A DNA stretch of 64,000 bases, taken from the NCBI GenBank assembly GCA_017545245.1, contig JAFWPB010000066.1:1-64000 (forward strand), read 5' to 3'. The stretch's first letter is position 1, and every line of letters starts with the position of its first letter. Source of the stretch: Clostridiales bacterium. GTDB lineage: Bacteria > Bacillota > Clostridia > Saccharofermentanales > Saccharofermentanaceae. Under the pieces are notes generated by a model, which was not told where the DNA came from, searched no databases, and saw nothing but the letters and a program-made list of their open reading frames with translations. Positions 8,876 through 18,198 of this stretch are shown here, piece by piece. The translations under genes and the position numbers were made by a program.

Positions 8876-9640
8876 ATGGTACTCGCATTTGATATTGGAA
8901 ACACCCACACTTTTCTTGGCGGTTTTTCCGGCAAGAAGATCCTGTTTACCGATCTGATCTCTACGAACCGGTCTTCCACCCCGCTGGAGTATGTGTCGTT
9001 TATTCAGACTGCACTCCGCGTTCATGGCCTGGAAGACGAGCCGATCGATGGAGCGATCATCTCTTCGGTGGTGCCAACTGTGACCGCGACAGTTAAGACC
9101 ACCATCGAGCGTTTCTTCGATATCACTCCAATCGTCGTCGGCCCGGGAGTCAAGTCCGGACTGAAGATCCATATCGACAATCCGGCCCAGCTTGGCAGCG
9201 ACCTCGTCGTCTGTGCCGTAGCCGGCATCAAGGAATACGCTGTACCGCAGATCGACATCTACATGGGTACCGCGACCACGATTTCCCTGATCGATGACAA
9301 GAAGACTTTTCTCGGCACCACGATCAGCGCCGGCATGGGCGTCGCCTCTGATGCTCTGTCCGACAGGACTTCGCAGCTTCCAAGCGTAGCCTTGGAGACA
9401 CCGAAGAAAGTGGTCGGTACAAATACCGTAGACAGTATGCGCAGCGGCCTGGTCTTCTTCACTGCATCCGCCATCGACGGCATGATCGAGAAGATCGAGG
9501 AAGAATACGGGCAGCCCTGCACGGTTGTTTTGACCGGAAGATATGCCCCGAGCATTCTTCCCCACCTGAAGCACAAGATCATCCATGACCCGGACCTGAT
9601 CCTGAAAGGACTCATGGAGATCTACTCCAAAAACGCATAA
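8876..9640 (+). CDS. coaX: Type III pantothenate kinase
   Basis: The 254-residue protein catalyses ATP-dependent phosphorylation of pantothenate, the first step of coenzyme A synthesis. Family marks include the phosphate-binding DIGNTHT (residues 6-12), GPGVKSGL, DNPAQLGSDLV, GTATT, SAGMG, GTNTVDSMRSG and a C-terminal DPDLILKGL. Length is usual. One oddity: the DFGTATT motif of most members reads YMGTATT here (Tyr 129), so one conserved acidic position is lost, whereas Asp 6 and Asp 109 remain. AGGAG precedes the ATG. It is co-transcribed with the PanT-like gene. Confidence 0.92.
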   Translation: MVLAFDIGNTHTFLGGFSGKKILFTDLISTNRSSTPLEYVSFIQTALRVHGLEDEPIDGAIISSVVPTVTATVKTTIERFFDITPIVVGPGVKSGLKIHIDNPAQLGSDLVVCAVAGIKEYAVPQIDIYMGTATTISLIDDKKTFLGTTISAGMGVASDALSDRTSQLPSVALETPKKVVGTNTVDSMRSGLVFFTASAIDGMIEKIEEEYGQPCTVVLTGRYAPSILPHLKHKIIHDPDLILKGLMEIYSKNA

Positions 9641-9690
9641 CGGTCAGAAAAAAGCAGCACAAGTGCTTTTGCCAAAGAAAGATCAATCAA

Positions 9691-9728
9691 ACATCCCGAA
9701 AAGAACTATTTTTTCGGGGTGTTTTTTT
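9691..9728 (+). terminator. Rho-independent terminator after coaX
   Basis: A 12-bp stem with one G-T pair (9691-9702 with 9711-9722, CCCGAAAA with TTTTCGGG at its core) is followed by a run of Ts. Confidence 0.88.
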
Positions 9729-9806
9729 CTTTTTTTCCTGCTATACTCATAGAGGCGTGTTTTTACGTTGTAGTATTTGTAGCAAAATGTAGGAGGAGTA
9801 CAGAAT

Positions 9807-11441
9807 ATGCCTGTTACTGAATATCTTGAGAGAAATGCAGACCTGTATGGTGATGAAGTGGCGCTCGTGGAACTCAATCCGGAGCAGCAGGAAGTCGGCC
9901 GCATCACCTGGAAAGAATATGAACTGATCCAGCCCACAAAGACACAGGCATACCGCCGCCAGATCACCTGGAAAGTCTTTGACGAGAAGGCAAACCGTCT
10001 GGCCAACATGCTTCTTTCACGCGGCATCAAGAAGGGCAACAAGATCGGTATCCTCATGATGAACTGCCTGGAGTGGCTTCCGATCTACTTTGGTATCTTA
10101 AAGACCGGTGCAATCGCCGTTCCACTGAATTTCCGTTATACATCCGATGAGATCCTGTACTGCTCGAACCTGGCAGAACTCGATATTCTTTTCTTCGGAC
10201 CGGAGTTCGTATCCCGTATTGAAAACATCGAGCCGGCGCTTCACAAGAACCGCGCCCTCATCTTCGTTGGTGAGCAGTGCCCGTCCTTTGCCGAGGATTA
10301 CAGAGTGATCACCGGCGATTATTCCAGCACAAGACCGAACATCGAGATCACAGACGATGATTTCGGTGCCATCTATTTCAGCTCTGGCACGACCGGTTTC
10401 CCGAAGGCGATCCTGCACCGCCACAGAAGCCTGATGCACGCCGCAGCTGTAGAACAGAAACATCACAGCACGTCCCGTGAAGACTGCTTCCTCTGCATCC
10501 CGCCGCTTTACCATACCGGCGCAAAGATGCACTGGATGGGCAGCCTCGTAGCCGGTTCCCGTGCAGTACTGCTCCGTGGTACCAAGCCGAAGTACATCCT
10601 CGACGCAGTATCTTCCGAACACTGCACGATCGTATGGCTTCTTGTTCCGTGGGCCCAGGACATCCTCGATGCCCTCGACCGTGGCGATGTCAAGCTTTCC
10701 GATTACCAGCTTGACCAGTGGAGACTGATGCATATCGGTGCACAGCCGGTTCCGCGCTCCCTGATCAAGAGATGGCTCACCTACTTTCCGAAGCATCAGT
10801 ACGACACGAACTACGGTCTTTCCGAGTCGATCGGACCTGGCTGCGTACACCTCGGTGTTGAGAACGTCAACAAGGTCGGCGCGATCGGTATCCCGGGCTA
10901 TGGCTGGGAGTGCAAGATCATCGACGAAAACGGAAACATCGTCAAGCAGGGCGATGTCGGAGAGCTCTGTGTCAAGGGTAACGGCGTCATGGAGTGCTAC
11001 TACAACAATCCGGAAGCCACTTCGGAAGTCCTCAAGGACGGCTGGCTCCTGACCGGTGACATGGGTCGTCAGGATGAGGATGGTTTCATCTACCTCGTAG
11101 ACAGAAAGAAAGACGTAATTATCTCCGGTGGTGAGAACCTCTATCCTGTTGAGATCGAAGACTTCATCATGAAGAACGACAAGATCAAGGACGTTGCCGT
11201 CATTGGTCTTCCGGACAAGCGTCAGGGCGAGATCGCCGGCGCGATCATCGAAGTCAAGGAAGGCATGACGCTGACCGAAGAAGAAGTCAACGACTTCTGC
11301 CTGCAGATGCCGCGTTACAAGAGACCGAGAAAGATCATCTTCGCGCCGGTACTGCGAAATGCGACAGGAAAGATCGAGAAGCCGAAGCTTCGTAAGATGT
11401 ACGGCGAAGAGTATCTGGTCGCCTACGAGAACCAGGATTGA
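9807..11441 (+). CDS. AMP-dependent acyl-CoA synthetase
   Basis: The 544-residue enzyme belongs to the adenylate-forming superfamily and should activate a carboxylic acid with ATP and join it to CoA. Motifs: P-loop SSGTTGFPKAILHRHRS (about 192-208), YGLSES (the YGxTE-type motif), TGDMGRQDEDGFIYLVDRKKD (hinge, about 416) and NATGKIEKPKLRKM with the catalytic lysine near the C-terminus. Residues 1-80 are a normal N-terminal domain. GGAGGAG precedes the ATG by nine bases. The gene stands alone between two terminators, so the acid substrate cannot be read from context; medium or long-chain fatty acid is likely. Confidence 0.88.
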   Translation: MPVTEYLERNADLYGDEVALVELNPEQQEVGRITWKEYELIQPTKTQAYRRQITWKVFDEKANRLANMLLSRGIKKGNKIGILMMNCLEWLPIYFGILKTGAIAVPLNFRYTSDEILYCSNLAELDILFFGPEFVSRIENIEPALHKNRALIFVGEQCPSFAEDYRVITGDYSSTRPNIEITDDDFGAIYFSSGTTGFPKAILHRHRSLMHAAAVEQKHHSTSREDCFLCIPPLYHTGAKMHWMGSLVAGSRAVLLRGTKPKYILDAVSSEHCTIVWLLVPWAQDILDALDRGDVKLSDYQLDQWRLMHIGAQPVPRSLIKRWLTYFPKHQYDTNYGLSESIGPGCVHLGVENVNKVGAIGIPGYGWECKIIDENGNIVKQGDVGELCVKGNGVMECYYNNPEATSEVLKDGWLLTGDMGRQDEDGFIYLVDRKKDVIISGGENLYPVEIEDFIMKNDKIKDVAVIGLPDKRQGEIAGAIIEVKEGMTLTEEEVNDFCLQMPRYKRPRKIIFAPVLRNATGKIEKPKLRKMYGEEYLVAYENQD

Positions 11442-11454
11442 TAAAATAAAACAT

Positions 11455-11496
11455 CGGGCGGAATCTGTGAAAAGCACGGTTCCGCCCGTTTCTTTT
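11455..11496 (+). terminator. Rho-independent terminator after acyl-CoA synthetase
   Basis: The stem CGGGCGGAA (11455-11463) pairs with TTCCGCCCG (11480-11488) and is followed by TTTCTTTTTT. Confidence 0.9.
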
Positions 11497-11555
11497 TTCA
11501 AGAAATATCCGATATAATAGGAAAAGACAACACGAGCTTTACGGAGGAATGGGTT

Positions 11556-12422
11556 ATGAATGTCATCAGTTTTACTTGTCCGAAGTGCGGCGCCAGCGTC
11601 CGTGCAAGAGAGACCGATACCAAAGCACACTGCTACAGTTGTGGAAACGATATTTTCCTGGACGACTATGTAAATGAAGCAGGAGACTTCAGTGACGAAG
11701 CCTACGCCGATGCTTTGGCCACGGAACTCGACAAGGTCTATGACACCCTGATCAGCTACGGAAAAATCAGCGCGGAAAAAGAAGTGCTTGAGAAACAGAA
11801 AGCTACGCTTGCCCAGATGGGCGGTATCAGTGAAAGCTTCGGCCGCCTGATCTGCTACATTGTTGCTTCCATTATCGCCATCGTCCTGATGGTACTTCTC
11901 AACGTCATTTCGGCTCCGATGATCATCTTCTTCATTGCCGGCGTCGCTGCCACCGCTTCTTACCTTCTCATGGGCACGATCATGATCCAGTTCCAGCAGA
12001 ACACACACCTGAACATGAACGATCTGAATGCTGCTATTGACGAGCGTGAAGACAAGATGATCGAGTACGACAAAGTGCTCAAAGCCCATAGAGATGTATT
12101 CATTCCGGAAAAGTACAGAAACAAGCAGGCACTGGAGATCATTTCCGAAGCACTGCGCACCCACGAAGCCTATTCCATCAATGAAGCACTCGAGATCTAC
12201 GATGAGCTGCTCCTTCGTGATCCGACTCTTGCCAGACAGCAGGAACAGGAGAAAGCCCAGCTCATGCAGCTTTCCCAGACCGCGCTTCTTCCGCAAGGTG
12301 ATATCTCGATGGAGTCGAAAATCCGTAATGCAATCGAATATATGGGTGGTATGAAGATTTTCTTCTTTGTGACAGGACTAGTGCTTCTTTCCTTTATCAT
12401 CGCAGGTGCGATCGCAGGCTGA
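11556..12422 (+). CDS. Zinc-ribbon membrane protein of unknown function
   Basis: The 288-residue protein starts with a zinc ribbon (CPKC at 9-12, CYSC at 27-30). A helical segment follows, then two membrane segments (about 100-122 and 126-148), a long charged, probably coiled-coil region (about 155-255) and a last membrane segment (about 265-286). GGAGGAA lies before the ATG and a TATAAT at 11513-11518 could be its -10 box. It resembles the zinc-ribbon gene at 855-1940 only in plan, not in sequence. No function recognised. Confidence 0.78.
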   Translation: MNVISFTCPKCGASVRARETDTKAHCYSCGNDIFLDDYVNEAGDFSDEAYADALATELDKVYDTLISYGKISAEKEVLEKQKATLAQMGGISESFGRLICYIVASIIAIVLMVLLNVISAPMIIFFIAGVAATASYLLMGTIMIQFQQNTHLNMNDLNAAIDEREDKMIEYDKVLKAHRDVFIPEKYRNKQALEIISEALRTHEAYSINEALEIYDELLLRDPTLARQQEQEKAQLMQLSQTALLPQGDISMESKIRNAIEYMGGMKIFFFVTGLVLLSFIIAGAIAG

Positions 12423-12452
12423 GGTCTTCCGCCATACACTACAAAATCAACT

Positions 12453-13547
12453 TTATTTTTCTGCAGGCGCCGTTGTTTCCGACGGCGTTTCTGTTGCCGC
12501 TTTTAGTTTTTTAATACGGTGATTCTGCCGCAGATAACCGGCGATCACGATGACGATCGAGAGCGCGAGGCAGCAGTAAAATGAGATTCCACGACTGAAA
12601 AGTTCAAGGTTTGCCGGGCTGGCCACATCCGGGATAAACGTCAGGCCGTTGATCAGCAAGTAATCGGCCACGCCCATGCCGCCCGGGATCGGGAGGCTGT
12701 AGACACCGACCAGGACCAGCGCCTGGACGCTGATCACTTCCGGAAGATAGTTCAAGGAACCACCGAAAGAAAGATATACCAGCACGGTCGTGCTCAGAAG
12801 CGAAACTCTCTGCAGGAAATTGAACGCAAATGCCTTCAACACTTCTCCCTTTTCATTTGTCACGATACCCGCGCAGGCCTTGTACTGCGCGATCATCTTA
12901 TCCACACGCTTAAGGAGCGCCTCCTTCTTACGGATAATGCGCAGTTTTGCGCCCAGCGTGATACAAGCGATCGCCAGTCTCTTGACCCACTGCTCTTTCT
13001 TCAGAACCAGAATAAAGATTACGCTTAATCCCACAAGGAAGACGCCGCCGAGAATGATGAAAATCTTCGCCAGCGTGTCAAAACGGAAGAATACCGACGG
13101 GCACAGGAAAAAGCCGATCACACCGAGCAGTACGAGAGAGATCGTATACAGGAACACATTCGTTACCAGGATAACAGCGGACTGCGCCACGGTAATGCCG
13201 TCCCGGCTCATGAAAAAAGCACTGGCAGGCTGCCCTCCTGATGCGGATGGGGTGATTGCGGAAAAATAGATATCGGCCGCGGAATATAAAAGTCCGTTGC
13301 TCCTGATCTTCGGGCCTTCCTGGTCATGGGTAATAGCATGGACCAGTACATCAAGAGCAAATCCCTCAAAAAGAATATTACAGAGCATACCCAGGCAAGC
13401 AGCGATCAGCCAGCCAACCTTGGCATTCTTCAACGTATCTTTCAGAAGTTGTAATGAGTAGCTTCCACTATGCGAAATGACGGCCCAGATACTGAGCACC
13501 ATCAGCACAAGGAAGAGTATCATCCACGGGATTTTCTTCTTGAGCAT
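12453..13547 (-). CDS. UPF0104/lysylphosphatidylglycerol synthase-type flippase domain protein
   Basis: The 364-residue polytopic protein has about eight membrane segments. The family mark TPSASGGQPASAFFM lies near residue 100 and LPIPGGMGVADYLL near 293, as in UPF0104/YbhN proteins and the membrane half of MprF. Those proteins move lipids across the membrane. The catalytic lysyl-transfer domain of MprF is absent, so a lipid or glycolipid flippase role is likelier. The C-terminal tail is charged and Thr/Pro rich. It follows the CofE-like gene by 11 bases and probably shares its transcript. Confidence 0.82.
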   Translation of the reverse strand: MLKKKIPWMILFLVLMVLSIWAVISHSGSYSLQLLKDTLKNAKVGWLIAACLGMLCNILFEGFALDVLVHAITHDQEGPKIRSNGLLYSAADIYFSAITPSASGGQPASAFFMSRDGITVAQSAVILVTNVFLYTISLVLLGVIGFFLCPSVFFRFDTLAKIFIILGGVFLVGLSVIFILVLKKEQWVKRLAIACITLGAKLRIIRKKEALLKRVDKMIAQYKACAGIVTNEKGEVLKAFAFNFLQRVSLLSTTVLVYLSFGGSLNYLPEVISVQALVLVGVYSLPIPGGMGVADYLLINGLTFIPDVASPANLELFSRGISFYCCLALSIVIVIAGYLRQNHRIKKLKAATETPSETTAPAEK

Positions 13548-13558
13548 GGTCTCTCCGA

Positions 13559-14752
13559 TCAGTTCGTGTAGTTATCGAAATACCCCTGTACAAGTACGAC
13601 CGGCGTACCCTTGTCTCCCGAACCGGAAGTCAGGTCACAAAGAGAACCGATCAAGTCTGTAAGCTGACGCGGAGTAGTTCCCTCACTGGCCATCTTACCC
13701 ACGAGGTTCGCGTCTTTTGCCTTAATGCTGTCGGAGATCGCCTTCTTCAATTCCTCACCGGAGAGTCCGGCGAACTCATTATCAGCCAGATATTTCAGTT
13801 TCAGTTCATTTGGAGTACCGATCAGGCCATCGGTAAAAGCCGGAGAAACGACCGGATCAGCCAGTTCCCAGATCTTTCCCTGCGGATCTTTAAAAGCACC
13901 GTCACCGTAAACCATGACTTCGACGTGCTTGCCGGTCCGCTCAAGGATATTCTGCTGCACCTTCAAAACCAGATCCTTGCACTCTCTCGGGAAAAGCTTG
14001 ACCTGATCCTCGGTCGCCTTATTGGAACCGAGAAGACCATATCTCTCATTGCATCCGCTTCCATTGACCGGCGCGTTCATGATCTCGTCAAGACCAAATA
14101 CACGCTCGGCGCCAGCCGCCAGAAGGATGCGCTTCGTTCTGGCACGTGTGTGGATGTCGCAGTTGATGATGTTCTTTGTATAATCCAGGATCGCTTTTGC
14201 CTGGTTGGCGAAGATGATCTCCACCTCACATCCGGCCTCACGGATCAGGTCGCCATAATACGCAACGTAATCCACTCCGGTAAACTCATGCTTATTCTCT
14301 CCGAAAAGCTCTCGGTACTTCTCCAATGTCAGCACATCGCTATACGGATTGACTCCTGCCTCATCGATCTTGTCGAGGCTGACGAGGCAGTTTCCTACTT
14401 CATCAGAAGGATAGGAAAGCATCAGGACGATTTTTCTGCAGCCCTTTGCAATACCACGGAGGCAGATCGCAAAACGGTTACGGGAAAGGATCGGGAAGAT
14501 AACTCCCACAGTCTCACCGCCCAGCTTCGCTTTTACATCATCTGCGATATCCTGTACGGTACAATAGTTTCCCTGTGAACGGGCTACGATAGATTCAGTC
14601 ATGGCAATGACGTCTCTGTCACGAAGCGAAAAGCCCTCTGCTTCTGCTGCTTCAATAACGGAATCGGTAACGATCTTCGAAAGATCGTCTCCCTGTCTGA
14701 TGATCGGGCATCTGATACCTCTGGAAACAGTTCCTACTCTACGTTCTGCCAT
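13559..14752 (-). CDS. CofE-like (coenzyme F420-0:L-glutamate ligase family) protein
   Basis: The 397-residue protein matches the F420-0:gamma-glutamyl ligase fold. An N-terminal RCPIIRQGDDL and the block ALTESIVARSQGN (MTESIVARSQGN here) are followed by the conserved RNRF and SYPSDEVGN blocks. No other F420 gene is in the window and most Clostridia do not make F420, so the acceptor is probably something else (inference). AGGAGGT is one base from ATG 14758 but seven from ATG 14752, so the latter is taken as the start. A consensus promoter lies at 14844-14816. Confidence 0.78.
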   Translation of the reverse strand: MAERRVGTVSRGIRCPIIRQGDDLSKIVTDSVIEAAEAEGFSLRDRDVIAMTESIVARSQGNYCTVQDIADDVKAKLGGETVGVIFPILSRNRFAICLRGIAKGCRKIVLMLSYPSDEVGNCLVSLDKIDEAGVNPYSDVLTLEKYRELFGENKHEFTGVDYVAYYGDLIREAGCEVEIIFANQAKAILDYTKNIINCDIHTRARTKRILLAAGAERVFGLDEIMNAPVNGSGCNERYGLLGSNKATEDQVKLFPRECKDLVLKVQQNILERTGKHVEVMVYGDGAFKDPQGKIWELADPVVSPAFTDGLIGTPNELKLKYLADNEFAGLSGEELKKAISDSIKAKDANLVGKMASEGTTPRQLTDLIGSLCDLTSGSGDKGTPVVLVQGYFDNYTN

Positions 14753-14815
14753 AAACATGACCTCCTGAAAGATTTTTGCACGCCAAAAACGGGCGCACTA
14801 ATACACAACGCCTCT

Positions 14816-14844
14816 ATTATAATACTCTTGCCAGCCTCGGACAA
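14816..14844 (-). promoter_or_regulatory. Promoter for CofE-like/UPF0104 genes
   Basis: Read on the minus strand: TTGTCC (14844-14839), 17 bases, TATAAT (14821-14816). This starts a short leader running to the ATG at 14752. Confidence 0.75.
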
Positions 14845-14885
14845 CGTATTAAAGCGCTCTTTGGGTTATTTTGTTCTTGGAAAAA

Positions 14886-16760
14886 TCACTCGACCGTGAC
14901 ACTCTTTGCCAGGTTTCTCGGCTTATCCACATCGAGACCCTTGGAAACACTGATGTAGTATCCCAGAAGCTGCAACGGGATGATCGCCAGAGAGCCTGCG
15001 AAATGCTCGTCGATCTTCGGTACATAGACGGAGAAGTTGACATTATCTTCCACGTCATACTTTCCGTAAGAGGTAATACCCATGAGGTAAGCACCACGGC
15101 TCTTACATTCGAGCATATTGCTCAAGGTCTTCTCGTAAAGATCACTCTGTGTCAGTACGCCGATGACCAGCGTCCCCTCTTCCACCAGAGAGATCGTACC
15201 GTGCTTAAGTTCGCCCGCCGCATAACTCTCGGAATGGATATAGCTGATCTCCTTCATTTTGAGAGAACCCTCGAGGCAGATGGAATAGTCGATACCGCGA
15301 CCGATAAAGAAGATATCGTGGGCATTGGCGTACTTCGCGGCGAACCACTGGATACGTTCCTTGTCCTCGAGCGTTTTGCTCATCTTATCCGGAAGCGAAA
15401 GAAGTTCATCGATCAGCTTCTCATAGTTCGGAAAATCCGCAGTAATGCGGGCAAATTCCAGTGCCAGCATGAAGGTACATACCAGCTGGCAGCTGTAAGC
15501 TTTCGTTGTGGCCACGGAGATCTCCGGACCGGCAACCGTGTACATAACATGATCTGCTTCTCTTGCGATGGAACTGCCGACTACGTTGACGATCGCCAAT
15601 GTCGTCATGCCCTTCTCCTTCGACATACGGAGTGCTGCCAGGGAATCCGCCGTCTCACCGGACTGCGAAATAATGATGACCAGTGCTTTTGGATCCATCT
15701 TCGCTTTACTGTAACGGAACTCGGACGCCAGCTCCACACTGATCGGAATATCGCAGAAATCTTCGAAAACGTACTTGGCTTCCATGCCAACGTGCCATGC
15801 GGATCCGCAGGCGACGATGTAGATGCGGGAAAAATCCCCGATTCTGTCGGTAAAATCACCAAGTTCGGAAAGATCGATCGACTTCTTCTCGTCCTCGATC
15901 TTGATATACTTATGCAGTGTATCGTCCACCGCCTTCGGCTGCTCGTGGATCTCTTTCATCATGAAATGCTCGAAGCCGCCCTTCTGCGCCGCCTCCGCAT
16001 CCCAATCGATCTTGGTCAGTTCTTTTGCCACAGTATCGCCGTCAAGGTTGTAGAACGTGACATTACCCTCGGAGAGCTCGGCCATCTCGAGGTTTCCAAC
16101 ATAGTATACGTTTCTTGTATGGCTCAGGATCGCCGGCACGTCGGACGCGAGGAAAGATTCCTTCTCCGTCACACCGATGATCATCGGGGAATCCTTACGG
16201 GCAACGAAGATCTTGCCCGGGATATCTTTGAACATCACGGCCAGCGCGTAGGAACCACGCACACGTACGATCGTCTTGGCGATCGCATCGATCGGGCCGT
16301 TCTTGTATTTCTTGTAGTAATAGTCCACAAGTTTGATCAGGACTTCCGTATCCGTCTGGGAATAGAAGCGGTAATCGTGGCGCTCGAGCTTGGCCTTGAG
16401 TTCCTGGAAGTTCTCGATGATACCATTATGGACACCAACCACTTCGGACTCCACCACGCCGGAACTTGCCTCGATATCGTTACCGGAAACGTGCGGATGT
16501 GCATTGAGCTGGCTCGGCGCACCATGGGTTGCCCAACGGGTGTGTCCGATACCGCAGGTACCGTGGACCGCGCGGCCTGCGTCAGTCCTCTCGATGAGAT
16601 TCTTGATCTTGCCCAAGGTCTTGATCACTTCCGCATGTTTTTCTCCATCACGGACGCAGATGCCCGCGGAGTCATAACCACGGTATTCCAGTTTCGTCAG
16701 CCCTTCGATCAGAATCGGGGCCGCCTGCTCAGGTCCTACGTATCCAACGATTCCACACAT
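14886..16760 (-). CDS. glmS: Glutamine-fructose-6-phosphate aminotransferase (isomerising)
   Basis: The 624-residue enzyme makes glucosamine-6-phosphate from fructose-6-phosphate and glutamine, the entry to peptidoglycan amino sugars. It has the N-terminal nucleophile Cys 2 (MCGIVGYVG), the glutaminase motifs YRGYDSAG and THGAPSQLNAHPH, two SIS sugar-isomerase domains (about 300-445 and 470-615) and the typical C-terminal DKPRNLAKSVTVE. Its ribosome site AAGGAG overlaps the purA stop and the gap is 12 bases, so purA and glmS form one operon. No glmS ribozyme is possible in that short gap. Confidence 0.96.
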   Translation of the reverse strand: MCGIVGYVGPEQAAPILIEGLTKLEYRGYDSAGICVRDGEKHAEVIKTLGKIKNLIERTDAGRAVHGTCGIGHTRWATHGAPSQLNAHPHVSGNDIEASSGVVESEVVGVHNGIIENFQELKAKLERHDYRFYSQTDTEVLIKLVDYYYKKYKNGPIDAIAKTIVRVRGSYALAVMFKDIPGKIFVARKDSPMIIGVTEKESFLASDVPAILSHTRNVYYVGNLEMAELSEGNVTFYNLDGDTVAKELTKIDWDAEAAQKGGFEHFMMKEIHEQPKAVDDTLHKYIKIEDEKKSIDLSELGDFTDRIGDFSRIYIVACGSAWHVGMEAKYVFEDFCDIPISVELASEFRYSKAKMDPKALVIIISQSGETADSLAALRMSKEKGMTTLAIVNVVGSSIAREADHVMYTVAGPEISVATTKAYSCQLVCTFMLALEFARITADFPNYEKLIDELLSLPDKMSKTLEDKERIQWFAAKYANAHDIFFIGRGIDYSICLEGSLKMKEISYIHSESYAAGELKHGTISLVEEGTLVIGVLTQSDLYEKTLSNMLECKSRGAYLMGITSYGKYDVEDNVNFSVYVPKIDEHFAGSLAIIPLQLLGYYISVSKGLDVDKPRNLAKSVTVE

Positions 16761-16772
16761 ACGCGTTTCTCC

Positions 16773-18050
16773 TTATTTTCTCAGGATAATGCTGTCTCTT
16801 TCTGCGCCTACAGATACGTAGGTCACCTTGCAGCCGATCTCCTTTTCGATAAATTCGACGTATTTTCTCGCATTCTCCGGGAGGTCTTCCCACTTCTTGA
16901 TGCCAGAGATATCGCACTGCCAGCCGTCAAAATACTCGATGACCGGTTTTGCATCCTTCAGCGCTACCGGGAACGGGAACTCATCTGTCAGCTCACCGTT
17001 GACTTCGTACTTCACGCATACCGGGATCTTGTCGAGGTAGCTGAGTACATCGAGCTTTGTGATCGCGATCTCGGTAGCCGCCTGTACTTCAACACCATAT
17101 CTGGTTGCCACGATATCCATCGCGCCGACACGTCTCGGTCTTCCTGTCTTCGCACCGTACTCTGCACCCGCTTCACGAAGTTTGTCTGCTTCCGGTCCGA
17201 ACATCTCGGATACGAAAGGTCCCTCACCGACGCAGGTGGAGTAGGCTTTTACAACGCCGATGACATCGTCGATCTTGGCACCCGGGAAACCGGAACCGAT
17301 CGGCGCATAGCCGGCAGATGTGTTGGAAGATGTGGTGTACGGGTGAATACCGTAATCCAGGTCACGAAGCGAGCCAAGCTGGGCTTCGAACATGATCTTC
17401 TTGCCTTCCTGATTTGCTTTCTTGAGGTAAGAGCCGGTGTTGCAGACGAACGGACGGATCTTCTCGCCGTACTCCTGAATCCACTGTTCCAGCATCTCTT
17501 CAGTATATGGAGCCGCGCCGTACACCTTTGTCAGTGTCAGGTTCTTCCACTCCATGAGATCCTTAAGGTGGGAACGGAGTTCTTCCGGATAATTCAGCTC
17601 ACCTGCCAGGATCGTCTTCTTCTGGTATTTGTCGGAATAGAATGGAGCGATGCCCTGCTTGGTCGAACCGAACTTCTTGTCAGCCAGACGCTGTTCTTCG
17701 AGTTCGTCGAGATCTCTGTGCCACGGCAAAAGCAACGAAGCCCGGTCGCTGATCTTCAAGTTGTCCGGAGAAATCTTCACGCCTTTCTCCATCACCTGGT
17801 TCATCTCGTTCAGGAGATTCTGCGGATCGACCGCCACGCCATTTCCGAGGATATTTACCACGCCATCACGGAGGATACCCGACGGCAGAAGATGCAATGC
17901 AAACTTGCCCTTATCGTTGATTACAGTATGGCCGGCATTTCCGCCGCCCTGATATCTTACGACGATATCGTAATTCTCTGTCAGAAGGTCGACCATACGG
18001 CCCTTTCCTTCATCGCCCCAGTTGATTCCTACCACTGCACAGTTCGACAT
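16773..18050 (-). CDS. purA: Adenylosuccinate synthetase
   Basis: The 425-residue enzyme joins IMP and aspartate with GTP, the committed step to AMP. The GTP-binding GINWGDEGKG (residues 8-17) and GGNAGHTV blocks, a central GSTKQGI and the C-terminal VGAERD are all present. The usual Gln in GxQWGDEGKG is Asn here. ATG 18050 lies nine bases after GGAGGG and is chosen over an upstream ATG at 18083 that lacks a site. An upstream reading frame with its own ribosome site overlaps the start (see 18010-18135). It is co-transcribed with glmS. Confidence 0.96.
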   Translation of the reverse strand: MSNCAVVGINWGDEGKGRMVDLLTENYDIVVRYQGGGNAGHTVINDKGKFALHLLPSGILRDGVVNILGNGVAVDPQNLLNEMNQVMEKGVKISPDNLKISDRASLLLPWHRDLDELEEQRLADKKFGSTKQGIAPFYSDKYQKKTILAGELNYPEELRSHLKDLMEWKNLTLTKVYGAAPYTEEMLEQWIQEYGEKIRPFVCNTGSYLKKANQEGKKIMFEAQLGSLRDLDYGIHPYTTSSNTSAGYAPIGSGFPGAKIDDVIGVVKAYSTCVGEGPFVSEMFGPEADKLREAGAEYGAKTGRPRRVGAMDIVATRYGVEVQAATEIAITKLDVLSYLDKIPVCVKYEVNGELTDEFPFPVALKDAKPVIEYFDGWQCDISGIKKWEDLPENARKYVEFIEKEIGCKVTYVSVGAERDSIILRK

Positions 18051-18135
18051 GGTGTGATCCCTCCAGATGTTTTTGTCTTTCATTTATTTTCTTCCGGCTG
18101 CATGGCGCTCCCGGAAAACTCACCGTTGCCACCAT
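18010..18135 (-). CDS. Possible upstream leader ORF overlapping purA start
   Basis: On the purA leader, AGGAGG is followed six bases later by ATG (18135-18133). The frame runs 41 codons to TGA at 18010 and overlaps the first 41 bases of purA in a different frame. This could be translational coupling or attenuation. The peptide has no recognisable motif, so it may be chance apart from the strong ribosome site. Confidence 0.3.
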   Translation of the reverse strand: MVATVSFPGAPCSRKKINERQKHLEGSHHVELCSGRNQLGR

Positions 18136-18160
18136 TAACAACCTCCTATATTATATACGC

Positions 18161-18189
18161 TTGCCATTGAATAATAAAATACATATAAT
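18161..18189 (+). promoter_or_regulatory. Promoter for LysR gene
   Basis: TTGCCA (18161-18166), 17 bases, TATAAT (18184-18189). The start would be near 18196, about 100 bases before the LysR ATG. Confidence 0.7.
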
Positions 18190-18198
18190 ATGCGTGTT

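Noticed and set aside
10098..12296. A 732-codon minus-strand open frame antisense to the acyl-CoA synthetase
   Set aside because: The plus-strand synthetase has all motifs and a ribosome site. The antisense frame crosses a terminator and lacks any domain.
14871..18170. A 1099-codon open frame on the plus strand, antisense to glmS and purA
   Set aside because: Both glmS and purA are unmistakable on the other strand with conserved motifs and ribosome sites. The antisense frame has no family features and reflects codon bias of the opposite strand.
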